Origin: Skermanella pratensis
Lineage (GTDB): Bacteria > Pseudomonadota > Alphaproteobacteria > Azospirillales > Azospirillaceae
Length of the DNA stretch: 64,000 nucleotides
Direction of reading: 5' to 3'
NCBI RefSeq assembly: GCF_008843145.1
Contig: NZ_CP030265.1
Location: 5,759,001-5,823,000 of the forward strand
Each line of letters starts with the position of its first letter. Positions within the stretch are counted from its first letter, which is position 1. The position numbers and the translations under genes are program-made. Below the pieces are notes generated by a model. The model searched no databases and was not told the origin of the DNA. It saw nothing but the letters and a program-made list of their open reading frames with translations. This document shows, one piece after another, positions 25,806 to 35,882 of the stretch.

Positions 25806-26636
25806 ATGTCATCCAACAGAGAGCCTCTGGTCGAAACCCGCGGGCTGACGGTCACCTACGGCAGCCGCACCGTGCTGGAAGGCATCGACCTGAGCGTCGG
25901 CGCGGGCGAGATCGTGACGCTGATCGGACCCAACGGCGCCGGCAAGACGACCCTTGTCAAGTCGGTGCTCGGCCTTGTCAAGCCGTCCGCCGGATCGATC
26001 CGGCGCCGGCCGGGACTGACCATCGGCTACATGCCCCAGCGGCTCCAGGTCGAGCGGACCCTGCCGCTGACCGTGCGCCGCTTCCTGACCCTGTGGCAGC
26101 GGGTCGACCGGGCCGAGCTGGCGCGGGTCCTGGGCGAGGTGGGGGCGTCCCACGTGATCGACAGCGCGGTCCAGACCCTGTCGGGCGGCGAGCTTCAGCG
26201 GGTGCTGCTGGCGCGGGCGCTGCTGCGCCGGCCGGACATCCTGGTCCTGGACGAGCCGGTGCAGGCGGTCGACGTCCATGGCCAGATCGAGCTGTTCAAC
26301 CTGATCGCCGAGATTCGCCGGAGCCGCGGCTGCGGCGTGCTGCTGGTTTCCCACGACCTGCATCTGGTGATGGCCCGGACCGATACCGTGCTCTGCATCA
26401 ACCGCCATGTGTGCTGCTCCGGCCATCCGGAGGACGTCAGCCGGCATCCCGAATATCTCGCGATGTTCGGCCGCCATGCCGAGGCGCTGGCGGTCTACCA
26501 GCACAGCCACGACCATCACCACGACTGCGCCGGCGCCGTGGTCGCCCTGCCGTCCGCCCAGGAGATCGCACAAGGCACGGTCCAGGCCGCCGTCCGCCCG
26601 CTTCCCGAAGTCCGGAGGCATCATGGCCATGGATGA
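25806..26636 (+). CDS. znuC: Zinc ABC transporter ATPase
   Basis: A 276-residue ATPase that powers zinc import. Seen: Walker [10 protein letters not shown], the Q-loop in YMPQRLQ, signature [16 protein letters not shown], Walker B ILVLDEP followed by VQAVDV, and the switch His in [10 protein letters not shown]. After the ATPase domain a C-terminal extension carries a His-rich patch (HSHDHHHDC, about residue 233), unusual for an ATPase and possibly a metal sensor. The last 14 bases overlap znuB. Confidence 0.95.
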   Translation: MSSNREPLVETRGLTVTYGSRTVLEGIDLSVGAGEIVTLIGPNGAGKTTLVKSVLGLVKPSAGSIRRRPGLTIGYMPQRLQVERTLPLTVRRFLTLWQRVDRAELARVLGEVGASHVIDSAVQTLSGGELQRVLLARALLRRPDILVLDEPVQAVDVHGQIELFNLIAEIRRSRGCGVLLVSHDLHLVMARTDTVLCINRHVCCSGHPEDVSRHPEYLAMFGRHAEALAVYQHSHDHHHDCAGAVVALPSAQEIAQGTVQAAVRPLPEVRRHHGHG

Positions 26637-27420
26637 TTTCATGATCCGGGCCCTGCTGGGCGGCTGCGGCATAGCGCTGGTCGCCGGCCCGCTGGGATCC
26701 TTCGTGGTGTGGCGCCGTATGGCCTATTTCGGCGACACGCTGGCCCATTCCGCCCTGCTGGGCATCGCCCTGGGCTATCTGCTGGGGATCGGAATGACGG
26801 CCGGCGTGATCGCGGTCTGCGTCGCCATCGCCACGCTGCTGGTGGTCCTCCAGGAACAGCGCCAACTCGCCACCGACACGCTGCTCGGCATCGTCTCCCA
26901 CTCCACGCTGTCGCTGGGCCTGGTCGCCATAGCCTTCATGGAGACCATGCGAATCGACCTGCTGGCCTACCTGTTCGGCGACATCCTGTCGGTCACCGCC
27001 GCCGATATCGGGTGGATCTACGGCGGCGGCGCCATGGCGCTGGCCGGGCTGGCGCTGATCTGGCGGCGGCTGCTCGCCATCACGGTGGACGAGGACCTGG
27101 CGCGGGTCGAAGGGATGCCGGTGCTGGCGATCCGCCTGGTCTTCATGCTGCTGATCGCGGCGGTGATCGCGATCGCCATGAAGATCGTCGGCATCCTGCT
27201 GATCACGTCGCTGCTGATCGTGCCGGCCGCGACGGCTCGGCGTTTCTCCCGCTCGCCCGAGCAGATGGCCGTCGTGGCGTCCGTGATCGGCATGGCCGCC
27301 GTGATCGGCGGCCTGATGGGCTCATTGTTCTGGGACCTGCCGAGCGGCCCCAGCGTGGTCACCGCCGCGGCGCTGATGTTCGCGGCGAGCCTGATGGCGC
27401 CGATACCGCGGCCGGCCTGA
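26623..27420 (+). CDS. znuB: Zinc ABC transporter permease
   Basis: A 265-residue inner-membrane permease with about eight hydrophobic helices. Seen: the family motif [20 protein letters not shown] near residue 25, [13 protein letters not shown], and [19 protein letters not shown]. The start MAMDDFMI has GGAGG eight bases upstream and lies inside znuC, indicating coupled translation. It completes the ZnuABC importer. Confidence 0.95.
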   Translation: MAMDDFMIRALLGGCGIALVAGPLGSFVVWRRMAYFGDTLAHSALLGIALGYLLGIGMTAGVIAVCVAIATLLVVLQEQRQLATDTLLGIVSHSTLSLGLVAIAFMETMRIDLLAYLFGDILSVTAADIGWIYGGGAMALAGLALIWRRLLAITVDEDLARVEGMPVLAIRLVFMLLIAAVIAIAMKIVGILLITSLLIVPAATARRFSRSPEQMAVVASVIGMAAVIGGLMGSLFWDLPSGPSVVTAAALMFAASLMAPIPRPA

Positions 27421-27489
27421 CGGGAGACGGGGCCGGGGGAGTGGGGCGGAACGAAATTTCCTCCGTCGCTCGCCTCACCGCCGGTTCCT

Positions 27490-28635
27490 TCAGTCCTTCA
27501 GGTCCTCCCAAAGCTCCTTCACCTTGGCAAAGAATCCTTCGCTTTCGGGGCTGGTCCCTTCCTTGCCGGCCTTCTCGAACTCGCGCAGCAGTTCCTGCTG
27601 CTTCTTGTTCAGGTTGACCGGAGTCTCGACCACGGCCTGGATGTACATGTCGCCGCGCTGGGTGCTGCGCAGGACGGACATGCCCTTGCCCTTCAGGCGG
27701 AACTGGTGGCCCGACTGGGTGCCGGCCGGCACGGTGATCTTGGCCCGGCTGCCGTCGATGCTGGGCACCTCGACCGTGCCGCCGAGCGCCGCCGTCGTCA
27801 TCGGGATCGGCACCCGGCAGTGGATGTTGGCGCCGTCGCGCTGGAAGAACCGGTGGGGCGCTATCGCCAGGAAGATGTAGAGATCGCCCGTCGGCGCCCC
27901 GCGCAGCCCCGCCTCGCCCTCTCCGGCCAGCCGGATGCGGGTGCCGTCCTCGACGCCCGCCGGGATGTTGACCTGGAGGTTCTTCTCCTTCCGGGTCCTG
28001 CCGCTGCCGCCGCAGCTCTTGCACGGGTCCTTGATGACCCGGCCGGCGCCGTGGCAGGACGGGCAGGTCCGCTCGATCGTGAAGAAGCCCTGCTGGGCCC
28101 GCACCTTCCCCAGCCCGCCGCAGGTCGGGCACGAGATCGGCTGGGTCCCGGCTTCGGCCCCGCTGCCCGAGCAGCCTTCGCAAACCACGGAGGTCGGCAC
28201 CCGGACGGTGGCCTGGCTGCCGCTGAAGGCTTCCTCCAGCGAGATCTCCAGGTTGTAGCGCAGGTCCGCGCCCCGGCCGGTCTGGCCGCCAGCGCGCCGG
28301 CCGCCCATGAAATCGCCGAACATCTCGTCGAAGATGTCCGCGAAACCGCCGCCCCCGAAATTGAAGTCGAAGCCGCCGGCGCCGCGTCCGCCGCCGCCCG
28401 GGCCGCCGCCCTCGAAGGCGGCATGGCCGAAGCGGTCATAGGCGGCGCGCTTCTGATCGTCCTTGAGGACCTCGTACGCTTCGCTGCAATCCTTGAACTT
28501 GGCTTCCGCCTCGGCGTCGCCAGGGTTCCGGTCGGGGTGATACTGCATGGCCATCTTGCGATAGGCCTTCTTGATCTCCTCCGCCGAGGCACCCTTGGTC
28601 AGGCCGAGAAGTTCGTAATAGTCCTGCTTCGCCAT
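27490..28635 (-). CDS. dnaJ: Chaperone DnaJ
   Basis: A 381-residue type I J-protein that stimulates DnaK. Seen: the J domain with HPDRNPGD (HPD), a Gly/Phe-rich segment (about 75-115), four zinc-finger repeats ([32 protein letters not shown]), and the C-terminal substrate-binding domain. It lies 179 bases after dnaK on the same strand, behind a strong hairpin. Confidence 0.98.
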   Translation of the reverse strand: MAKQDYYELLGLTKGASAEEIKKAYRKMAMQYHPDRNPGDAEAEAKFKDCSEAYEVLKDDQKRAAYDRFGHAAFEGGGPGGGGRGAGGFDFNFGGGGFADIFDEMFGDFMGGRRAGGQTGRGADLRYNLEISLEEAFSGSQATVRVPTSVVCEGCSGSGAEAGTQPISCPTCGGLGKVRAQQGFFTIERTCPSCHGAGRVIKDPCKSCGGSGRTRKEKNLQVNIPAGVEDGTRIRLAGEGEAGLRGAPTGDLYIFLAIAPHRFFQRDGANIHCRVPIPMTTAALGGTVEVPSIDGSRAKITVPAGTQSGHQFRLKGKGMSVLRSTQRGDMYIQAVVETPVNLNKKQQELLREFEKAGKEGTSPESEGFFAKVKELWEDLKD

Positions 28636-28676
28636 CAGGCCGCCAGCCCCTGCCTCTGAACCGTTCGATTAACCAT

Positions 28677-28728
28677 AAAACCGCTCCGGTTGGCCGGCCC
28701 AGGATCCAGGGCCGGCCAACCGGAGCGG
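28677..28728 (-). terminator. Perfect 20-bp hairpin with T-tract between dnaK and dnaJ
   Basis: Arms 28681-28700 and 28709-28728 are exact reverse complements around an eight-base loop. Read leftward, the stem is followed by TTTT. It lies about 86 bases past the dnaK stop and 42 before the dnaJ start. It should act as an intrinsic terminator or attenuator that keeps DnaJ below DnaK levels, or it may protect the dnaK message 3' end. Confidence 0.85.
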
Positions 28729-28814
28729 AAAACACAATGCCACACAAATCCCGTCCCGGGGGAGGGCGGATTTCGGGCCGCCTCCCCCCGGACTTCGGCA
28801 TTAAGTGCCGCCGG

Positions 28815-30764
<1,950 letters not shown>

Positions 30765-30893
30765 CATTCAGCCTCTTTGTTACGGCAGACCAGTCGCGGC
30801 CCGGTACTTCGGCACCGCCACGGCCCCCTTGGTTCTAGCGGTCGAGGGTATGGAACGGTGTTGTAGTTCAGATGATCTCTCAGTCTGACCGGA

Positions 30894-30922
30894 GATATAG
30901 GCAGGTGCTCCGAAGGCTGCAA
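30894..30922 (-). promoter_or_regulatory. Possible promoter of dnaK
   Basis: Read leftward: TTGCAG, 17-base spacer, TATATC, about 130 bases from the dnaK start, matching a sigma-70-like promoter. I found no convincing heat-shock sigma-32 site. In such a GC-rich genome the match is notable but remains a guess. Confidence 0.35.
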
Positions 30923-31400
30923 CCGCCCCGCGGCAAGGCAAATGTGCCGGACACGGGGCGTTCGGCCCGAAAGCCACGGCCTGAGAGCCACCGCCCGAAG
31001 GCTACAGATGGAGCGGGTGCCGTCCGGGCGGGAGCGCGACCGCCTGCCGCACCGGCCTCCGCCCCCGCCGGGGGAAGGCCGGGTGACGAACAACCCGGTA
31101 TAGCCGGCGTGACGCGGGCGCCAGGGAATCACAGCGCCGGGTTTGAATCTCCACTGTGGGGTGCTACCCCCAGTATCAAATCCTGCCAAGTCCAGGCAAA
31201 CCGGCAGGGAGTAACAAGGCGGCATACATTTGAGTTTTTGCTTGAAGTTAACGGATGATTAAAGTACTTCGGTGTGCTGTTGTCATAAGACGCAATTGAC
31301 AGTTGCCGCTATTTCTGTTTGGCCTTACATTATCCACCTTTTTATCCCCAACGATTATGATATATGTTTTCCAGGGCAAGGCGAACGTGAGGTGTGGGGG

Positions 31401-31432
31401 ACGCCAACCGCCTCGCCCGGAGACGGTGGCGT
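31401..31432 (+). promoter_or_regulatory. Leader hairpin before the 67-residue gene
   Basis: ACGCCAACCGCCTC and GAGACGGTGGCGT pair with one bulge and one mismatch around a short loop; the stem ends about 24 bases before the ATG at 31456, followed by GTTTATTAGAGGGT. It may modulate translation or be an attenuator. Confidence 0.4.
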
Positions 31433-31455
31433 GTTTATTAGAGGGTAAATTCATC

Positions 31456-31659
31456 ATGACCCACAGACGTCGCGATTTGGCGCTTGCGATCAAGTCCTGC
31501 CTCGACAGCCTGGCGCAGGATGCCAAGAACAACGAATTGACCGAACTCGCCCATTTCGTAAGCCTTGCCGCCCTGGCGGCCGAGGAAGCCGCCCAGTCGG
31601 CGGACCCGCAGGCCAACCTGCTGAAGGCCCTGATGTCGGGAGAAGCCGGCCACTGCTGA
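31456..31659 (+). CDS. Unrecognised 67-residue protein
   Basis: A small, probably all-helical soluble protein: a basic start MTHRRRDLALAIKSCLDSL, then NNELTELAHFVSLAALAAEE and a short Ala/Asp/Glu-rich end. AGAGGGT lies about 11 bases upstream of the ATG, and a clear terminator follows 85 bases after the stop, so it looks like a self-contained transcription unit. I do not recognise the family. It is not long enough for fold prediction by eye beyond two helices. Confidence 0.65.
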   Translation: MTHRRRDLALAIKSCLDSLAQDAKNNELTELAHFVSLAALAAEEAAQSADPQANLLKALMSGEAGHC

Positions 31660-31744
31660 CCCGACCATCCCCGGGGCCTGCCGCGGCAGATTTTCCGACC
31701 CGTTTCCCCGACCGGACTGCTTTGCTTTATTTTTCAGTGATTTC

Positions 31745-31782
31745 ACGGGACTGCCGGAGTTTTCCCGGCAGTCCCGTTTCCC
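31745..31782 (+). terminator. Terminator after the 67-residue gene
   Basis: Exact 13-base arms ACGGGACTGCCGG (31745-31757) and its complement (31765-31777) around a seven-base loop, followed by TTCCCCTTT. It separates the small gene from the DUF1848 gene. Confidence 0.72.
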
Positions 31783-31888
31783 CTTTGCCGGAGCCGGCGA
31801 CCGCAGGGCTCCGTCCGCCGCCATTTCACGGCCTTGTCACCGGTCCGGGCCGCCTCGGCCCGCCGCCCCGCCCGCCGGAGAAAGCCGG

Positions 31889-32827
31889 GTGATCATTTCC
31901 GCCAGCTACAAGACCGACATACCGGCGTTCCATGGCCGCTGGTTCCTCAACCGGCTGGACGCCGGCTTCTGCAACGTGGTCAATCCCTATGGCAGGCAGG
32001 TCCACCGGATCGACCTCTCGCCCGCCGCCGTGGACGGCTTCGTCTTCTGGACCCGCAACGCCTGGCCCTTCATGGACGCGCTGGAGGCCGTCGCCCGGCG
32101 GGGACATCCCTTCATGGTCCAGGTGACGCTGACCGGCTATCCCCGCGCGATCGAGTCGAACGTGCCGGACACCGCCCGGTCGGTGGACCAGATCCGCGCG
32201 CTCCGCGACCGCTGGGGACCGCGCGCCGTCGTCTGGCGCTACGACCCGATCGTCCTGTCGTCCCTGACCGGGGCCGCCTGGCACCGCGCCAATTTCGCCG
32301 GCCTCGCCCGGGCGCTGTCCGGCGCGGTGGACGAGGTGGTCATGTCGTTCATGCAGCCCTACCGCAAGACCGCCCGCAATTTGGACGCCGCCGCCCGCGC
32401 CCACGGCTTCGCCTGGCACGATCCGGAGGAGTCGGAGAAGCGGGCGCTCCTGGCCGGCCTCGCGGCGATCGCGGCCGGGGAAGGCATGGCGCCGACCCTG
32501 TGCACCCAGCCCCGCCTGCTCGACGTGCCCGGCGTGTCGGCCGCCCGGTGCGTCGATACGGCGCGCCTGGGCGACGTCGCGGGCCGGCCGGTGGCGGGCC
32601 GGCGCAAGGGCAACCGGCCCGGTTGCGACTGCGCCGGGAGCCGGGACATCGGCGACTACGATACCTGCGTCCAGGGCTGCGCCTATTGCTATGCCGTGGC
32701 GAACCGGCCGGCGGCCCTGCGCCGGGCGAAGGCCCATGACCCGGACGGGGAATTCCTGGTCGCCCCGGCGCCGCCGGCTCAGAGTTCCGCCGGGTCGAAG
32801 GCCACCGTCGAGCCGTCCAGCTCATAG
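31889..32827 (+). CDS. DUF1848 family protein
   Basis: A 312-residue protein. Seen: MIISASYKTDIPAFHGRWFL at the start, WTRNAWPFM, and near the C terminus the Cys cluster GCDCAGSRDIGDYDTCVQGC followed by AYCYAV, characteristic of DUF1848. The Cys pattern suggests an iron-sulphur or metal centre, perhaps radical-SAM-like (inference). The start codon is GTG at 31889 after GGAG. Its last 49 bases overlap the end of the convergent PAS gene. Confidence 0.87.
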   Translation: MIISASYKTDIPAFHGRWFLNRLDAGFCNVVNPYGRQVHRIDLSPAAVDGFVFWTRNAWPFMDALEAVARRGHPFMVQVTLTGYPRAIESNVPDTARSVDQIRALRDRWGPRAVVWRYDPIVLSSLTGAAWHRANFAGLARALSGAVDEVVMSFMQPYRKTARNLDAAARAHGFAWHDPEESEKRALLAGLAAIAAGEGMAPTLCTQPRLLDVPGVSAARCVDTARLGDVAGRPVAGRRKGNRPGCDCAGSRDIGDYDTCVQGCAYCYAVANRPAALRRAKAHDPDGEFLVAPAPPAQSSAGSKATVEPSSS

Positions 32828-33306
32828 TCCTGGATGGTCGGCCGCTCGCGGGCATGGGGGTCGGTGAAGGACGCGTAGAGGCATGCGAAGATCTGGGAAA
32901 CGGTCCGCCCGTCCTGCGAGAACGGCAGGAACAGCTTGTCGATGCCCGCCTCGACGCCCCGGAACGAGGCGCTCCGGTACCGGAAGGCCATCGGGCTGGC
33001 GCTTGCCGCGCAGTCCTCGAACTGGCTCAGCACCACCCGGGCGACCGGCGGCTTCAGGACCTCGTCCAGGAAACGGCCGGTAAAGTCCGCGCCGTCGTAA
33101 TAGACGATCTCGGTTCCGACCAGCCGCAGGCGAAAGCGGCGGGGATATCCCTCCACCCCGATGATCAGCAGGTTGCCCATCCAGGGCTGGAACTCCTCCG
33201 GCCGGAAGCTCGACCGCGGCGGCAGGGCGCATCGGTCGAGACGCGAGCACCAGAGAGCGTATAAAGCACGGAGTTTTTCAGCGGGAGACTGTGAGTTGCT
33301 GTTCAT
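32779..33306 (-). CDS. PAS-domain protein (PAS_5 family)
   Basis: A 175-residue cytosolic protein. Seen: a helical N terminus (AEKLRALYALWCSRL), PPRSSFRPEEFQPWMGNLLI, FRLRLVGTEIVYYDGADFTG and RFLDEVL, the classic PAS_5 signature. There is no output domain. Its role is unknown; such single PAS proteins are abundant in Rhodospirillales. The start MNSNSQS is preferred over an ATG at 33333. The 3' end overlaps the DUF1848 gene tail to tail. Confidence 0.85.
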   Translation of the reverse strand: MNSNSQSPAEKLRALYALWCSRLDRCALPPRSSFRPEEFQPWMGNLLIIGVEGYPRRFRLRLVGTEIVYYDGADFTGRFLDEVLKPPVARVVLSQFEDCAASASPMAFRYRSASFRGVEAGIDKLFLPFSQDGRTVSQIFACLYASFTDPHARERPTIQDYELDGSTVAFDPAEL

Positions 33307-33667
33307 GCTGGGCGGGAGTACCGGGAGGAACACAGGAGGTTGGCAGGCTCGGCCGAAGACTTGCCGGTCGTCAAGTCACGAATCCTTAACAGACTCTTCT
33401 TGATACTGGAGTATGCAAACTGCCGGGGCGCGGCGAACAGCCTATATCCCGAAACCGGCTATTCTGTCCGGTCCGGCGAACGAATGCCCAAAGATGCCAC
33501 AGGGTGGGTGAATGCTTGGTTACATGGTATTTTATGAATCATGGTCGTACCGGTATGATGCATCCGCTGCGACGGTGCTTTACTGGAATGCCTTTCCGCG
33601 GAGTGGATAGTGTTTTCACCGGCAATTCAGGCCGCCTGCGCCACCCTTGATCCAGACAGTTCCGTTC

Positions 33668-33841
33668 ATGTTTCCCACCGCCCGCCCCGGAACGTTTTTC
33701 GTCGGGCGTCGGCCCCTGCTGGCGGTTCTAGCCGCATCGGTCCTGCCGGCCGGTCCCGCCCTGGCCCAGGCGGCGGACCCGGCCGGCGACATCGCGGCCC
33801 GGCTGGCCGCGGTGAAGGCCTTCCAGACCAACCTCAACTAG
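33668..33841 (+). pseudogene. Truncated exported-protein frame
   Basis: 57 codons: a signal peptide (RRPLLAVLAASVLPAGPALA, cleavage near ALAQ) and about 22 mature residues ending AAVKAFQTNLN before a TAG that forms part of the CTAG at the MITE's left end. It looks like the 5' stub of a periplasmic-protein gene. No clear ribosome site is visible. Confidence 0.45.
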
Positions 33842-34019
33842 TGGTTCTGCACAGTGTTTTTGATGACGTTCGGCGGAGCGGAGTGCCGTAGGTCGGCCTT
33901 CGCCCGTCAGGGCGAAGGCCGACACCCTGCGTCAACGCTCCGGCCACGCTGTCGGCGTCGGCCTTCGGCCGAGGCCGACCTACGATAAATCAATCAAAAC
34001 CACTGTGCCGAGCCACTAG
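33838..34019. mobile_element. 182-bp MITE-like element with 27-bp terminal inverted repeats
   Basis: The left end (33838-33864) and the right end (33993-34019) are inverted copies matching at 24 of 27 bases. Both start/end in CTAG. The interior is a family A palindromic repeat. There is no room for a transposase. CTAG ends with a presumed TA duplication are how IS630-type (Tc1/mariner superfamily) elements insert, so this is probably a non-autonomous relative. Confidence 0.72.
33887..33984. repeat. REP-like palindrome, family A (inside the MITE)
   Basis: Begins CGTAGGTCGGCCTTCGCCC and ends GAGGCCGACCTACG. It contains an inner perfect 14-base-pair hairpin (GTCGGCCTTCGCCC, four-base loop). It shares ends with 19076-19151 and 41069-41153. 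Confidence 0.85.
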
Positions 34020-34495
34020 CGGCCCGCGCGGTCGAGGACATCGAGCGCAAGGTCGGCGCGATCCAGGGCGAGGCGGGGGATGCCGTGTCGGTGATCCGGA
34101 CCATCACCGAGATGACCGGCACCCTGGACGAATCGGTCCGCTCGGTCTCGGCGGCGCTGGCCGAACAGGCCGACGCGGCCCAGCACATCGTCGAGAGCAT
34201 GGGCAATGCCAGCGGCGAATCGTCCAACGTCGCCGAATCGATCGGCGAAGTGGCCGAAGCCGCGCGCGGCGCCCTCGCGATCGCCGAGACCGCGGCGTCC
34301 GACAGCATCCGCGTCACCGCGGAAGTCCAGGCGATGCGCGGCGCCGCGAAAGCGACCAACGTCCGGGCCGACCAGCTCGCGGTCACCGCCTCGGCGATCG
34401 GCGCCATCGCCGAGCGATTGCGCGAGTTGGTCGGGACCGTGGTGGCGGAACCGGGCTCCGCCGCCCAGCCCGCCCTTGCCCAGGCCGCGGAATAG
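34020..34495 (+). pseudogene. 3' remnant of a methyl-accepting chemotaxis protein
   Basis: The frame is open from just past 33988. Homology begins immediately after the MITE's right end: AARAVEDIERKVGAIQGEAG, then VIRTITEMTGTLDESVRSVS, AALAEQADAAQHIVESMGNA and a further helix to the stop at 34495. This is the C-terminal half of an MCP signalling helix bundle; the hairpin tip, HAMP, membrane helices and sensor are missing. The only late start is a GTG at 34085. It is most likely non-functional. Confidence 0.7.
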
Positions 34496-34507
34496 CCTGC
34501 CGGGGCG

Positions 34508-34597
34508 TCAGCGCGCCGTGTTCCGCCAGCCCTGGACCCCGTCCACCAGGGTCAGCGGCGTGTCCTCGGAAAGCCGGATGATGGCCGGCCGCTCCAT
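34508..34597 (-). pseudogene. Short C-terminal protein fragment
   Basis: 29 codons (MERPAIIRLSEDTPLTLVDG and nine more residues). The frame stays open upstream as far as the 13-base repeats. It reads like a beta-rich protein end. The parent family is not recognised. Confidence 0.3.
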
Positions 34598-34637
34598 CCC
34601 AAGGGTCCACCCGGTCGAAACAGGCGTGATGGTGGCA

Positions 34638-34676
34638 GAAGGGACTCGCGGAAGGGACTCGCAGAAGGGACTCTAG
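34638..34676. repeat. 13-bp tandem repeat, about three copies
   Basis: Units GAAGGGACTCGCG, GAAGGGACTCGCA and GAAGGGACTCTAG in a row. Because 13 is not a multiple of three, gain or loss of units shifts the frame, which may explain the broken coding sequences on either side. Confidence 0.85.
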
Positions 34677-34849
34677 GTCCGCTTTTCGGCGAACCCGCCG
34701 GATTGCCCTATGGCGCGCACGGCCACGGACGCGGAGCCCATGCGGCGACAATCTTCGATGACGCTGTCACTCTCGGGCCGGCGGCCAAGCAGCACCTGCT
34801 AGATCGCGACGATATCTTCGCGCGAGAGGGGCTGGGTTGATTTCCACAT
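34673..34849 (-). pseudogene. N-terminal fragment of a glycosyltransferase/FkbM-type protein, with in-frame TAG
   Basis: MWKSTQPLSREDIVAI, then a TAG stop (34799-34801), then QVLLGRRPESDSVIEDCRR and another 23 codons to a second stop. The segment SRED-V-x-A-x-x-x-LLGR-PES is the short helical module found at the N terminus of many alphaproteobacterial glycosyltransferases and FkbM methyltransferases. The catalytic domain is absent. A decayed copy. Confidence 0.55.
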
Positions 34850-35094
34850 GCGCTTCCGTCCATGGCTGTCATTTTCGCCGACGCCCGCCGAACCGATCAA
34901 CCGGCCCCCTTGGGCTCGTGGCGTCCTGCATTACCATGGGGAAGCAACAAAGCGCAGGTTGACATCAATGATCCTGCTCAGTTCCGCAGGATTGTCGGAA
35001 CGATTGGGCCGGCTGCGGGGACTCCGGGCGACAATTCCTGTTGCAAGAGCCAGGAGGCTCCGAAACCTGGGGTCGCCGAATGGGGAACCAGACC

Positions 35095-35838
35095 ATGAAG
35101 GGGGGAACGGCAGTGACCGGGATAGACAAGTCCAGGCGCAGATTCTTCAAGCAGACCTGCGGCGGTGCCGCCGCGGGAGTCCTGGCCGGTGCGATCCTGC
35201 CGGTCGGCAGGGCCTTCGCGGCCGGCCCGGTCGCCAAGACCGACCTGACGCCCGACCAGGCGCTCCAGCTGCTGAAGGACGGAAATCGCGACTTCATCAC
35301 CGACAGCGCCTACCGCACCGGTGAGAACCGCGACCGCCGGATCGAGATCGCGCGCAGCCAGACGCCCTTCGCCGTGCTGGTGAGCTGCTCCGATTCCCGC
35401 GTGCCGCCGGAACTGCTGTTCGGCCGCGGCCTGGGCGAACTGTTCATCGTGCGCAACGCGGGCAACACCGTGGACACCGCGGCGCTGGGCAGCATCGAAT
35501 ACGCGGTGGCGGAGCTGGGCGTGCCGCTGGTCGTCGTGATGGGCCACGAGCGGTGCGGCGCGGTCGCCGCCGCGGTGTCGGTGGTGCGCGACAACGCCAA
35601 GTTCCCCGGCAGCATCGGCAGGATGGTCGAGCCGATCATCCCCGCGGTCCTGGACGTGCGCGACCAGCCGGGCGACTTCGTGGACAACGCGGTCCGGGCC
35701 AACGTCCGGCGGATCGTCCAACGGCTGCGCGAGTCGGAACCGCTGCTCGTCGATCCATTGGAAGCCGGCAAGCTGAAGATCGTCGGCGCCCGCTACGACC
35801 TGGACGACGGCGGGGTGGAGTTCTTCGAGGACGCCTGA
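35095..35838 (+). CDS. Tat-exported beta-carbonic anhydrase
   Basis: A 247-residue protein. Seen: a twin-arginine signal (SRRRFFKQ, then a hydrophobic stretch ending RAFAAGP), and the beta-class zinc site SCSDSRVPPE (Cys, Asp, Arg), GHERCGA (His, Cys). It interconverts CO2 and bicarbonate, here in the periplasm. The start MKGGTAV is chosen; ATGs at 35041 and 35080 and a GTG at 35113 are in frame. Export by Tat fits folding with zinc in the cytosol. It is convergent with the DUF2254 gene. Confidence 0.9.
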   Translation: MKGGTAVTGIDKSRRRFFKQTCGGAAAGVLAGAILPVGRAFAAGPVAKTDLTPDQALQLLKDGNRDFITDSAYRTGENRDRRIEIARSQTPFAVLVSCSDSRVPPELLFGRGLGELFIVRNAGNTVDTAALGSIEYAVAELGVPLVVVMGHERCGAVAAAVSVVRDNAKFPGSIGRMVEPIIPAVLDVRDQPGDFVDNAVRANVRRIVQRLRESEPLLVDPLEAGKLKIVGARYDLDDGGVEFFEDA

Positions 35839-35882
35839 CGCCGGGTGGGGGCCGCCGGGGCAGGGGCGAGGCCGGTCGGCCC

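Larger units (their letters stand above)
30765..31455. other. 690-base divergent control region
   Basis: Lies between dnaK (leftward) and the 67-residue gene (rightward). The half near dnaK is GC-rich with a possible promoter; 31245-31380 is distinctly AT-rich, as expected for promoter DNA; 31401-31432 can fold into a hairpin. No gene is supported here. Confidence 0.6.
33307..35094. other. Gene graveyard: remnants, MITE and repeats
   Basis: About 1.8 kb with no intact recognisable gene. 33307-33667 shows nothing definite. It then holds a short exported-protein frame, a MITE-like element, a chemoreceptor 3' remnant, a C-terminal fragment on the minus strand, 13-base tandem repeats and a glycosyltransferase-type N-terminal fragment with an internal stop. 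34850-35094 is unassigned and should contain the carbonic anhydrase promoter. Confidence 0.7.

Noticed and set aside
34799-34801. In-frame TAG considered as a recoded codon
   Set aside because: The surrounding fragment lacks its catalytic domain and sits among other broken genes, so pseudogene decay is the simpler explanation.
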